In this document: positions 1-7,659 of the stretch, in pieces | Numbering within the stretch: position 1 is the first letter of the stretch | Layout of the letters: every line of letters begins with the position of its first letter | Source: Tropicimonas isoalkanivorans | GTDB lineage: Bacteria; Pseudomonadota; Alphaproteobacteria; Rhodobacterales; Rhodobacteraceae | Direction of reading: 5' to 3' | Length of the DNA stretch: 64,000 nucleotides | Assembly (NCBI RefSeq): GCF_900112335.1 | Contig: NZ_FOLG01000011.1 | Location: 1 to 64,000 of the forward strand | The notes under the pieces: model-generated | Seen by the model: only the letters and a program-made list of their open reading frames with translations | Told to the model about the DNA's origin: nothing | Databases searched by the model: none | Program-made: the position numbers and the translations under genes

Positions 1-1
1 A

Positions 2-319
2 GTCAGTGACTACATCGGTGCACGGGCGCTTGTCAGCAGCCTGCCAAAGGTAGATTGGCTGCTCGGTGACCGTGGATATGACGCCGATTGGTTCAGAGAA
101 GCGTTGAAAGACAAAGGGATACGCGCATGCATTCCCGGCCGAAAGCAGCGCAAGAAAACCGTCAAGTACGACAAGCGCCGCTACAAACGTCGCAACCGGA
201 TCGAGATCATGTTTGGGAGGTTGAAAGACTGGCGGCGGGTGGCAACCCGATACGACAGATGCCCGAAGGTCTTCCTGTCAGCCATCGCCCTGGCCGCTCT
301 CGTCATTTACTGGCTATGA
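2..319 (+). CDS. IS5-family transposase, C-terminal part (cut by window edge)
   Basis: The frame is open from the first bases to a TGA at 317-319, giving about 105 residues of the C-terminal DDE transposase region. It contains a LLGDRGYDAD segment (the DDE aspartate neighbourhood) and a basic stretch ending in RNRIEIMFGRLKDWRR, where the E of the catalytic triad lies in IS5/IS427-type enzymes. The N-terminal half lies outside the window, so intactness cannot be judged. The stop codon sits inside the element's terminal repeat, as is common for this group. Confidence 0.88.
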   Translation, partial: VSDYIGARALVSSLPKVDWLLGDRGYDADWFREALKDKGIRACIPGRKQRKKTVKYDKRRYKRRNRIEIMFGRLKDWRRVATRYDRCPKVFLSAIALAALVIYWL

Positions 320-331
320 GTCCTGACCCTA
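317..331. repeat. Right terminal inverted repeat of the IS5-family element
   Basis: The sequence TGAGTCCTGACCCTA includes the transposase stop codon and has the form of an IS427-group terminal repeat. The matching left end is outside the window, so the exact boundary and target duplication cannot be read. Confidence 0.6.
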
Positions 332-700
332 AAATTCGCTGAGAAAGACTCGGACGAAAAGCACAGCATTAACTTTGATAGAGTCATTCAAAAGACCGAA
401 ACCCACCTTCATTCCTGCGAAAGCAATTTATCTTGGCTAAAAGAAAAATTTCCCGACATTTTGGCAGCGAAGGGTCTCCGGAACTCTGGGGTTAAAATAG
501 AGTTTGATCGCTGGAATTCTCAGGCGGAGGAGCGCCTCAAATTAGCGAGAAGCGAGATTGGGCACGCTAAATTTCCAGACTTCCAGAATGACAACTCGAA
601 AAGGTTCGCAATCGCATACTCAGCATTGTCGAATGCAATAAATTTGGATTTTGATGTAATGAACAAGGTTGAGGATGCTTTGCGCTTAAAAGATCGCTAG
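332..700 (+). pseudogene. 3' remnant of an unknown gene interrupted by the IS element
   Basis: Directly after the IS end a frame stays open without a start codon at its 5' edge. It runs about 122 codons to a TAG at 698-700. The product is charged and mostly helical in appearance (for example RWNSQAEERLKLARSE) and ends in EDALRLKDR. An internal ATG-like start around 461 would give only 79 residues. The DNA is clearly more AT-rich than the chromosome to its right, suggesting acquired DNA. I do not recognise the family. The most economical reading is an accessory gene truncated by IS insertion. Confidence 0.6.
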
Positions 701-793
701 CTAGCCTAGGGTGGGTGTTCATACGTACACCTCTCACAACTTCCTGCGGGTCTCACGGAGGGCCGCGCCCGACCCTGGGTGGGCGCTTCTGAA

Positions 794-875
794 CGCCGGA
801 TCTACGTGCTTTATGGCGCAACCAACTCCAACGCCCGTACACCTTGCACCGTCGCAATGCGCCCTCCCGGGGGGA
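794..875. repeat. Diverged direct repeat, copy A
   Basis: This 82-bp segment matches the segment at 1021-1102 with scattered substitutions and no length change, 227 bp apart. Shared blocks include CCAACTCCAAC and GCACCGTCGCAATGCGCC. The surrounding interval 701-1317 is very GC-rich and has open frames in several phases, but none has a credible start, ribosome site or family resemblance. I call no gene in it. Confidence 0.75.
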
Positions 876-1020
876 GGGTCGGGCGCGGCCCGGGCTGGTC
901 GCCCGGGCCAACCTGTGACCGGCGTCCTGCCAAAAACGTCGAAGCCGGTCCGCGCGTTCGGGGCCGGGAACGGGTCCACAGGGCTTCTTGGCCCCACACC
1001 CCTGTGAGCGCGCCACACCC

Positions 1021-1102
1021 CGCCCGATCTGCGTGCCTAATGGCGCACCCAACTCCAACTCCCGTACACCCTGCACCGTCGCAATGCGCCCTCCCGGGGG
1101 GA
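1021..1102. repeat. Diverged direct repeat, copy B
   Basis: Second copy of the 82-bp repeat at 794-875. Flanking similarity extends further: both copies are followed at some distance by a CTGTGACCGGCGT block (near 911 and near 1240), so the true duplicated unit may exceed 200 bp. Confidence 0.75.
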
Positions 1103-1160
1103 ATGAGGCGGGACCGTCGCGCCAGTGGCGCGGCGCAAGCCCGACGATTGAGCCGCCCCG

Positions 1161-1183
1161 GAAACGGTCCGGTGGACCGTTTC
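1161..1183. repeat. Perfect 10-bp palindromic element (REP-like)
   Basis: GAAACGGTCC is followed by a 3-base loop GGT and then GGACCGTTTC, a perfect inverted repeat. A second version occurs at 34080-34102 inside a prophage gene, with similar flanks (CGG before, CAG and GAACGG after). This looks like a dispersed palindromic repeat of the host genome. Confidence 0.6.
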
Positions 1184-1317
1184 AGGCGAGAACGGGCGGA
1201 GCCCAGGGCGCGGCCCGGCGCTGGTCGCCTCGAGCCACCCTGTGACCGGCGTGCCGCCCCAATCCAACGGGCGGCAGGTTCGGTTGCCGGGCGCCCGTCG
1301 CGCCCAGCGCCGGAGCC

Positions 1318-1605
1318 TCAGAGCTTCGTCATCTCGTAGATCGTCAGGCTCTCGATCTTGTCATCCGTCGCCGCCTGGTGCGCGGCGAGGTGGTCTGTTT
1401 TCATGTGGTCGAGCCACAACTCCCGCGATTCCCAGTTTTCGAAGAACAGCAGGTGTGCGGGGTCCTCGTTGTCCTGATGCAGGTCGTATTGCAGGCACCC
1501 CGGCTCCGGGAGGACCTGCGGAATCAGGTTGCGGTAGGAGGCGAGCACCGGCTCGACCTCGTCGGGCTTGATCCGGATATCGGCGATGATGGTCAGTACG
1601 GTCAT
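1318..1605 (-). CDS. Antibiotic biosynthesis monooxygenase (ABM/YgiN-like) domain protein
   Basis: This 95-residue protein consists of one ABM ferredoxin-like domain. Typical features are the start TVLTIIADIRIKPD, the PGCLQYDLHQ strand with its central Y, and the FFENWESRELWLDHMKTDH segment. Relatives such as YgiN act as cofactor-free quinol monooxygenases or heme-binding small proteins; the substrate here is unknown. The length is the usual 90-105 residues. It stands alone, with a GGGCAACAAAGAC leader before the ATG. Confidence 0.88.
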   Translation of the reverse strand: MTVLTIIADIRIKPDEVEPVLASYRNLIPQVLPEPGCLQYDLHQDNEDPAHLLFFENWESRELWLDHMKTDHLAAHQAATDDKIESLTIYEMTKL

Positions 1606-1861
1606 GTCTTTGTTGCCCTTTCGAAAGGTGGTGGGTCAGGCTAGCACCCCACCTTTGGCAATGGCATGGGGCGCACCCGCGCAGCCGGCGCCAATCGCCT
1701 GCCCGCCCGCCGCCGGCCACGTGGTCGAGGTCCTAACAAATCGTGAATGCGCGCCGCCAAGTCATTGATTTTCCTTGGTCTGTGCCCTGTCCCACGCCTG
1801 GGACACCACCGCCCGCCACGTCCGCCTTTGTTCAGCGGCCGAGATGGGATAGGCTCGCAGG

Positions 1862-2569
1862 ATGCGCCCCGCCATGGCCCTCCTCGCCTGCCTCGCCACC
1901 CCGGCCCCCGCCGAGGAGCTGTCCGTCGAGCTGGTCCTGCTGGCCGACGCCTCCGGCTCCATCAGCCCCGAAGAAATCCGTTTCCAGCGGCAGGGCTACG
2001 CGGAGGCCCTGACCCACCCGCAGGTCCTCTCCGCCATCCAGACCTCCGCCTACGGCCGGATCGCCGTCACCTACGTCGAGTGGGCCTCCGCCGGGGAAGA
2101 AGACGTGGTGGTGCCCTGGACGGTGATCCACGACGCCGCGAGCGCCGCCGCCTTCGCCGACGCCCTCCCCCGCCCGCCTCGCCGCGCCTTCGGCCGCAAC
2201 GCCATCGGCTCGGCACTCCTCGTCGGCAAGGACCTGATCGAGGGCAACGACCACGACGGCTGGCGGAAGGTGATCGACTTTTCCGGAGACAGCCCGAACA
2301 ATTTCAACGGCCCCTCCATCGAAGACGCCCGCGCCGAGGTGGTGGCCGCGGGCATCACGATCAACGGCCTGCCGATCCTCTGCCGCTTCTGCGACACCCC
2401 CGCCCGCTACCCCGACCTCGCCGCGATCTACGCGGAGCGGATCATCGGCGGGCTCGGCGCCTTCGTCGTGACGGCCGAGGACGAGACCGACCTTGCGGAC
2501 GCAATCCGCCGGAAGCTCGTTCTGGAAATATCAGGAGAGATGCCCGCCCGACGTATGGCCGGACGGTAG
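1862..2569 (+). CDS. DUF1194 domain protein (VWA-like, exported)
   Basis: The 235-residue protein has a short N-terminal hydrophobic segment ending in APAEE, consistent with a signal peptide. It is followed by VELVLLADASGSIS, a MIDAS-like DxSxS motif of a von Willebrand A fold. The FSGDSPNNFNGP segment is typical of DUF1194. Family function is unknown; the fold suggests metal-dependent protein binding in the periplasm. It ends a few bases before the convergent MipA-type gene. Confidence 0.85.
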   Translation: MRPAMALLACLATPAPAEELSVELVLLADASGSISPEEIRFQRQGYAEALTHPQVLSAIQTSAYGRIAVTYVEWASAGEEDVVVPWTVIHDAASAAAFADALPRPPRRAFGRNAIGSALLVGKDLIEGNDHDGWRKVIDFSGDSPNNFNGPSIEDARAEVVAAGITINGLPILCRFCDTPARYPDLAAIYAERIIGGLGAFVVTAEDETDLADAIRRKLVLEISGEMPARRMAGR

Positions 2570-2575
2570 CTCAGG

Positions 2576-3415
2576 TCAGAACTGGAGGATCAGTTCCCGC
2601 GTGACACCGATACGGAACCGGACCTGGTCCTCGCTGCCCATGTCGGTGATGGGCGAGTCCGCCGCGTCGTTCAGCAGACGGTCGGCCCGGACGGAGGCCT
2701 CGACCCCCCAGAGGTCATTGAGGCGGTACCGGGCGGAAGCCTCGAAACCCGCCCCGAGAAGCCCGCCATCCGCGTCATAGGCGGGCAAACCGCTGGCCGC
2801 CGCTTCGTTGCCGCTGACCCCGAAATAGGTGTCCGCGAACCCACTGTCGCCGTACGTGACGCGCGGGCCAAGGCGGAGTTCCCAACGATCCGACGGATAC
2901 GCGATCGCGTCCATCCCGAGTTCGCCGGCAAAGTCCTGAGTGCCGATCACGCCGTAGCGAACGTCCCCAAACGCCTCGAAGTTCCGCTCGCGGTAGATGA
3001 CGCCGAGGCCCAGTTCCAGCGTGGGGTCGATGTCGTCCAGGCCGTCGAGTTCGTCGAACTCGCTCGAGTCTCGCTCCCCTATGAAGCGCAAAGAGCCGCG
3101 CAGGCCGATTGCCGAGGGACGCGCCGATCCGTCGAGGCTGCCGTACTCCCCGAAGCCGCGAAGTTTGGCGTAATCGAACTTGATGGCGAAATCCGGTCCA
3201 TAGACGTACTCGTCCGACCCGAAGTAGGCGGGGCGAACCTGCGCGCCGGCGCGGATTTCGTACCGAAGCACCACGTTCTTGTTGGGATCGATCTGCGACA
3301 GCGGCAACGGCGCAGCCGTCTTCGCGGACGGGCTGGGCTCAACCGGAGTTTCCTGAGCGGAAAGCGGGCCAGCGGCGACAAGCAGCGCAACAAAGGCAAG
3401 GCTGCGGATGAACAT
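2576..3415 (-). CDS. MipA/OmpV family outer-membrane protein
   Basis: I chose the ATG at 3415 because it begins a signal peptide (MFIRSLAFVALLVAAGPLSAQ) and is preceded by a GGGGGAG ribosome site. The longer frame to 3487 adds a hydrophilic leader with no such site. The mature protein shows alternating beta-strand patterns, a VRPAYFGSDEYVYGPDF segment near the N terminus and a terminal aromatic residue (LILQF), all as in MipA/OmpV beta-barrels. Members have been linked to murein scaffolding or osmotic and antibiotic responses. Confidence 0.87.
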   Translation of the reverse strand: MFIRSLAFVALLVAAGPLSAQETPVEPSPSAKTAAPLPLSQIDPNKNVVLRYEIRAGAQVRPAYFGSDEYVYGPDFAIKFDYAKLRGFGEYGSLDGSARPSAIGLRGSLRFIGERDSSEFDELDGLDDIDPTLELGLGVIYRERNFEAFGDVRYGVIGTQDFAGELGMDAIAYPSDRWELRLGPRVTYGDSGFADTYFGVSGNEAAASGLPAYDADGGLLGAGFEASARYRLNDLWGVEASVRADRLLNDAADSPITDMGSEDQVRFRIGVTRELILQF

Positions 3416-3553
3416 GGACGGTCGCTCCCCCGAATCGCAACGGTCGGTGTTTCTGTTATCTGTGAAACTATATTGCAGGCGCGTCATATCAAGGGGGGCG
3501 GAGACCTGCTCGCGCGAGTGTCATGCAATTGTCACGGCGAATGGACCCCACGC

Positions 3554-3964
3554 TTAACGCTGCAGGTTGGAAAGAAAATTCGCGAGTTCGAGGACCGGGC
3601 GGCTGGCGGAGACCGGCCCCACTGGTGTGTCCGCTTGCACGATGGGAGCACCGTCGAAGAAGGCGCCGTAGAAGGGCATGGGACTGCCGTGCGCCACCAG
3701 GCTTTCACGACCGTCGATCCTGTGAAGGACTCGCTCCATGGGAAACGTCCCACCGTTCAGCGCAGCAAGCTTGGTCAGATCGGGTGGGGCGATGTCCAGC
3801 ACGGCCGCGGTCGGCCCATCACCTCGCACGTTTCCGCCGTGGCAGGTGGCGCAGTAACGGGCGTAAAGGGCGGGTCCGGGAGAGGAATCGGCCGCTTGCG
3901 ATGGAACGGGGGCAAGGGCAAGAAGCACGTTCGCCAGGAGAGGCACGAAGCGGTTCACCGTCAT
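3554..3964 (-). CDS. Small c-type cytochrome (second of a coupled pair)
   Basis: The start at 3964 overlaps the stop of the upstream cytochrome gene (ATGA), implying translational coupling. The 136-residue product has a signal peptide ending near SQAAD and a single heme-binding CATCH motif. Methionine-containing loops (for example HGSPMPFYG) could supply the axial ligand. It is a paralogue of the upstream gene: both share IDGRE.L.AHG.PMP. It probably acts as a soluble periplasmic electron carrier; the partner is unknown. A longer frame to 4336 would run into the upstream gene and is rejected. Confidence 0.88.
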   Translation of the reverse strand: MTVNRFVPLLANVLLALAPVPSQAADSSPGPALYARYCATCHGGNVRGDGPTAAVLDIAPPDLTKLAALNGGTFPMERVLHRIDGRESLVAHGSPMPFYGAFFDGAPIVQADTPVGPVSASRPVLELANFLSNLQR

Positions 3965-4368
3965 GGCTCCTGCACCGAGGCAAGCCAGTCGACAATAGCG
4001 AGGATCGGCGCGGTCGTCGTGACGGGGCTGCCGCCGGGGCCGTCGATGACCACGGACGGGCCGGTCAGGAGCCCGCCGAACATCGGCATCGGCCCGCCGT
4101 GTGCGGCAAGGCCCTCCCGTCCGTCGATCAGCCGCACGACGCGCGCCCTGTCGAAATCCCCGTCGTTGCGCCGGGCAAAGCTCGTGAGATCCGGCACGGG
4201 GACTGAGAGCATCGCCGCATGCGGCCCATTCCCCTTCGCGTTGGCGCCGTGGCAGGACGCACAGGCCTCGGCGAATACCGCCTGCCCCGCATCTTCGCTT
4301 CCGGCCAGTCCGGTGGCCGGTTGCAAAGCAGCGCAAAGTACCACGCCCGCCACGGCAAAAGGATGCAT
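3961..4368 (-). CDS. Small c-type cytochrome (first of a coupled pair)
   Basis: The start at 4368 is preceded by GAGGAGG and opens a signal peptide (MHPFAVAGVVLCAALQPATGLAG). The 135-residue protein has one CASCH heme site and the HGGPMPMFGG loop, whose methionines could supply the sixth ligand. It lies immediately upstream of, and overlaps by 4 bp, a second cytochrome of the same type, so the two probably form an electron-transfer pair that arose by duplication. Confidence 0.88.
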   Translation of the reverse strand: MHPFAVAGVVLCAALQPATGLAGSEDAGQAVFAEACASCHGANAKGNGPHAAMLSVPVPDLTSFARRNDGDFDRARVVRLIDGREGLAAHGGPMPMFGGLLTGPSVVIDGPGGSPVTTTAPILAIVDWLASVQEP

Positions 4369-4429
4369 GTCAACCTCCTCATAACGGCCCGATCCTCCGC
4401 CCTCGTCCGTATACTGTCGTTGATCTGCG

Positions 4430-5113
4430 TCAGACCGCAACCACCCCGCCCGCCTCCAGCCGAACGATCCGGTCCATCCGGGCGGCGAGGTCCATGTTGT
4501 GCGTGGCCACGAGGGCGGCCATGCCGGTTTCCCGGACGAGCCTCATGAGGGCGGCGAAGACGGTGTCCGACGTGGCTGGGTCGAGATTGCCCGTAGGCTC
4601 ATCCGCCAGAAGAAGCCGCGGTGCATTGGCCAGCGCTCGGCAAAAGGCCACGCGCTGTTGCTCACCACCCGAGAGTTGAGCCGGCCGGTGACCGGCACGC
4701 GCGGAAAGACCCACCGAGTCAAGGAGTGTCACGGCGCGCGCACGCGCATCCTTTGCGGAAACCGCGTTCGCCAGTTGCGGCAGGACGATGTTTTCGGCGG
4801 CTGAAAACTCGGGAAGCAGGTGGTGGAACTGGTAGACGAAGCCCACCTCGCGTCGACGCGCTCGGGTGCGGGCCGCGTCTCCCCGGCCAGTCATCTCCTG
4901 TCCGCCGAGAAGGACCTGCCCGGAATCCGCGGTGTCGAGCAGCCCTGCGATGTGAAGCAGCGTCGATTTTCCCGCGCCGGACGGAGCGACGAGCGCCACG
5001 ATCTCGCCCGCCGAGACGGTGAGGTCGACGCCATCCAGCACGGTGACGGCACCGGGGGTGCCGGGGTTGTACGTCTTTGCGATCCCCCGCAGTTCCAGTG
5101 TTGCATCACTCAT
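4430..5113 (-). CDS. lolD: Lipoprotein-releasing ABC transporter ATPase
   Basis: The 227-residue ATPase has a Walker A region APSGAGKST, the signature LSGGEQQRVAF and Walker B LLADEPTGNLD, in the arrangement and length of LolD/MacB-type ATPases. It energises extraction of outer-membrane lipoproteins from the inner membrane for transfer to LolA. Its start overlaps the 3' end of the permease gene by 8 bp, which supports the Lol assignment over other exporters of this class. Confidence 0.92.
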   Translation of the reverse strand: MSDATLELRGIAKTYNPGTPGAVTVLDGVDLTVSAGEIVALVAPSGAGKSTLLHIAGLLDTADSGQVLLGGQEMTGRGDAARTRARRREVGFVYQFHHLLPEFSAAENIVLPQLANAVSAKDARARAVTLLDSVGLSARAGHRPAQLSGGEQQRVAFCRALANAPRLLLADEPTGNLDPATSDTVFAALMRLVRETGMAALVATHNMDLAARMDRIVRLEAGGVVAV

Positions 5114-6392
5114 AGCGCAATGCCTCCACCGGGTTCATGCGCGCGGCGCGGCGGGCTGGGAAGATGGTGACGATGAACGACAGCCCTAGCGACAGGAGGA
5201 TCGCCGAAACCACGTCTCCCAGCTCGAGCTTCGCCGGCAAGGCATAGATGCCGCGGATTGCCGGATCCCAGACGCCACCGCCGGCGACGTAATTCACGAA
5301 GGAAAAGATCGGGTCGATGTAGATCGCAAAGAGGCAGCCGAGGATCACGCCTGCAATCGTGCCGACGGTCCCCACCGATGCCCCGCAGATGAAGAAGACC
5401 CGCATCACGGACCCTTCGGTCAGCCCCATCGTGCGCAGGATGCCGATGTCGCGGCCCTTGTTCTTCACCAGCATGATGAGGCCCGAGATGATGTTCATCG
5501 CCGCAATCAGCACGAGGATAGACAGGATCACGAACATAACGTTGTCCTCGACCTCCAGCGCGCGAAGAAATGACCCGGAGGCGTCCCGCCACGTCCAGAG
5601 CAGGGTTCGCTCGCCTCCGGCCCTCAGAAGGTCGGTCGACATGTCGTCAACCTTGTCGGGGTCGGCGACCATGACTTCGAGTTCGTCGGCCACGCCCTCG
5701 CGGTCGAAATAGCTCTGCGCCTCGGCGAAGGGCATGTAGACGCGGGTCCGGTCGATGTCATACCGGCCGGCCTGGAAGATGTAGACGACCTCGTAGGCGT
5801 TCACCCGGGGCGAGGTGCCGAAGGCGGTCTTCACGCCATTAGGCGAGATCAGCTTGATCCTGTCCCCCACGGCCGCGCCAAGTTGCTGCGCGACGCCCCA
5901 ACCGATGGCGATGCCCTCGTCGAACCGGGAAAGGTCCCCCGTCTTTTGCTCGGGATTGGCGATCCGCGGCACCGCGGCCAGATCCTCGGCGGAAATGCCG
6001 AAGACCTCGATGCCCGCGTTGCGGTCGCCGTAGCTCGCCATCACCTGCCCCTTGATCAGCGGGGCAGCACGGGTCACGCCCGGCACCGTGCGGAGGCGTT
6101 CGGCCATCTCGGTATAGTCGTCGATGACCCGGGCGACCTGCCCCGTCTCCGTCACCACGACGGACCGGTAAACGGTGACGTGGGCATTCGCGCCCAAAAT
6201 CGTGTCCACGAACTCCGCCCGGAAGCCCGACCGAACTGCCAGCGTGGCGATCAGGGCGAACACGGCCAGCGTTATGCCGACGAGGCTGATCCAGGTCATG
6301 ACGGAAACGCCACCCTCGGCACGTCGGGCCCGAAGGTAGCGCCAGGCGATCATCCACTCGTAGGCGGCAAAGGGCGGTGGGCTCTGGGCCAA
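5106..6392 (-). CDS. Lipoprotein-releasing ABC transporter permease (LolC/LolE family)
   Basis: The 428-residue membrane protein has one N-terminal transmembrane segment (WISLVGITLAVFALIATLAV), a large periplasmic MacB-like domain, and three C-terminal membrane helices around FVILSILVLIAAMNIISGLIM. This is the LolC/E topology. I start at a TTG (6392) preceded by GGGAG, because upstream codons lack a site and an in-frame ATG would be 20 kDa of unrelated sequence earlier. It is followed by lolD with overlapping ends. As usual in alphaproteobacteria, one LolC/E gene appears to serve both roles. Confidence 0.9.
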   Translation of the reverse strand: MAQSPPPFAAYEWMIAWRYLRARRAEGGVSVMTWISLVGITLAVFALIATLAVRSGFRAEFVDTILGANAHVTVYRSVVVTETGQVARVIDDYTEMAERLRTVPGVTRAAPLIKGQVMASYGDRNAGIEVFGISAEDLAAVPRIANPEQKTGDLSRFDEGIAIGWGVAQQLGAAVGDRIKLISPNGVKTAFGTSPRVNAYEVVYIFQAGRYDIDRTRVYMPFAEAQSYFDREGVADELEVMVADPDKVDDMSTDLLRAGGERTLLWTWRDASGSFLRALEVEDNVMFVILSILVLIAAMNIISGLIMLVKNKGRDIGILRTMGLTEGSVMRVFFICGASVGTVGTIAGVILGCLFAIYIDPIFSFVNYVAGGGVWDPAIRGIYALPAKLELGDVVSAILLSLGLSFIVTIFPARRAARMNPVEALRYE

Positions 6393-6522
6393 GGCATGCT
6401 CCCGGGTCTGCGGGCTTTCAATGGCGGCGTTCGGCAGGGGCGTCAACTGTGGCCGCACCGTCCGGGACGCACGCCCAAAACGGTATGTACCTAGGTGGCC
6501 GCGCGGACGGCGGCAAGCACCC

Positions 6523-6945
6523 TCAGCCCGCGTGGGCGGCTTCGAATTCCTGTGGCGTGTAGTCCGAGTCGAACAGCGACGAGGCCACCACGAAATCCGC
6601 GGTCGCCGCATTGCAGGCCACCACGACCTGCCCCAGCGTCGAGATCCGCAGCAACGCCTTGACATCGACGTCGTGCGGCATCGCGGTCAGCGGGTCGCTG
6701 AAGAAGACCAGTATGTCCAACTCGCCCTCGGCGATCATGGCCCCGATCTGCTGGTCGCCGCCGAGAGGGCCGCTCTTGAGCCGTTTCACCTCGAGCCCGG
6801 TGCCTTCGGCAACTTTTCCACCCGTGGTGCCGGTTCCCCATAGCTCATGGCGAGCCAACACCTCGCGGTTGCGGGCGGCCCAGGCGACCAGCGCCGGCTT
6901 CATGGCGTCGTGCGCGACCAGTGCGATGCGCTTGCGCGCCTTCAT
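6523..6945 (-). CDS. mgsA: Methylglyoxal synthase
   Basis: Converts dihydroxyacetone phosphate to methylglyoxal and phosphate, a bypass of lower glycolysis. The 140-residue product has the family motifs in order: ALVAHDAMK at the N terminus, the phosphate-binding GTGTTGG (37-43), SGPLGGDQQIGA with the catalytic Asp at about 64, and SDPLTAMPHDVDVKALLR. I use the ATG at 6945 because conserved sequence begins there. An in-frame GTG four codons upstream is possible. The frame to 7086 has no family resemblance. Confidence 0.95.
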   Translation of the reverse strand: MKARKRIALVAHDAMKPALVAWAARNREVLARHELWGTGTTGGKVAEGTGLEVKRLKSGPLGGDQQIGAMIAEGELDILVFFSDPLTAMPHDVDVKALLRISTLGQVVVACNAATADFVVASSLFDSDYTPQEFEAAHAG

Positions 6946-7184
6946 CCGAGTTTCCACGTGATCTGTCCCACCCTGCTGTTGACGGGCTGCGTTGCGCCCG
7001 TTTGCGGATGATCTCATACCTGCGGGCCGAAAGGGCGTCGAGAGGGCGGTTGCGGGAACTCCCATGGGCAGCAGGTCGCCTCCCACTCCAATCCGTCAAG
7101 AGAACGTACGATTGTCGCCGTAAATCGCCGGTTTTGCGGGCCTAAAGTCATTTGCGTGGGGACGTCACCGAAAGGCCCCGGGCC

Positions 7185-7619
7185 ATGTCCGCGACGCTCG
7201 AATTGATCTGGCGCGTACGAAAGAACCGCTTCGGCGGCCGGTTCGGTGCCTATCACGAGCACCTCGAATTTGCCGAAGACTGGTTGGTCCGCAAGGTCAA
7301 CGCCGCGCCTGGCGACCTGATGATGCTCGTTGCCGACTGCCATGCCGATGCCACCCGGATCGATATGTACTGGGCTCCCCCGTCGGCACTGGAGGGCGAT
7401 CGGAACCTGGCAGTGGCCTATGCGCGGCGGCATCTGGTGGATGCCTTCCCCTTTGGCGATGGCCTCACCAGGTGTTCCTCCCTTCCGGGCATAGTCGGGA
7501 CAGAGTTGCCAAAGGAAAGCACCGTGGCGCTGCATCGGCAAGGGCGCAGCTACCGCTCTCATGCAAGTCCCACATGCCGACAACGGGGATGTTTGCCGGA
7601 TACCCCTTCGCTACATTGA
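7185..7619 (+). CDS. Hypothetical protein
   Basis: A 144-codon frame with strong GC3 bias over its first 110 codons. It begins MSATLELIWRVRKN and includes AYHEHLEFAEDWLVRK and MLVADCHADATRIDMYW. I do not recognise a family. The last 30 codons look less protein-like, and a frame on the other strand covers the same DNA, so the gene could end earlier or be degraded. It ends about 40 bp before the malonyl-CoA decarboxylase gene. An in-frame start upstream (near 7152) is also possible. Confidence 0.5.
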   Translation: MSATLELIWRVRKNRFGGRFGAYHEHLEFAEDWLVRKVNAAPGDLMMLVADCHADATRIDMYWAPPSALEGDRNLAVAYARRHLVDAFPFGDGLTRCSSLPGIVGTELPKESTVALHRQGRSYRSHASPTCRQRGCLPDTPSLH

Positions 7620-7659
7620 GGCTGACGCCGGCAATGGCCGGTCTCAAAGGAGAATGATC

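Noticed and set aside
1747-2604. Arg/Pro-rich 285-codon frame overlapping the DUF1194 gene
   Set aside because: Low-complexity shadow; the DUF1194 frame carries the signal peptide and MIDAS-like motif.
7014-7583. Minus-strand frame of 189 codons opposite the gene at 7185-7619
   Set aside because: The plus-strand frame has better third-position bias and amino-acid composition; the minus frame is Pro/Gly/Arg-rich without motifs.
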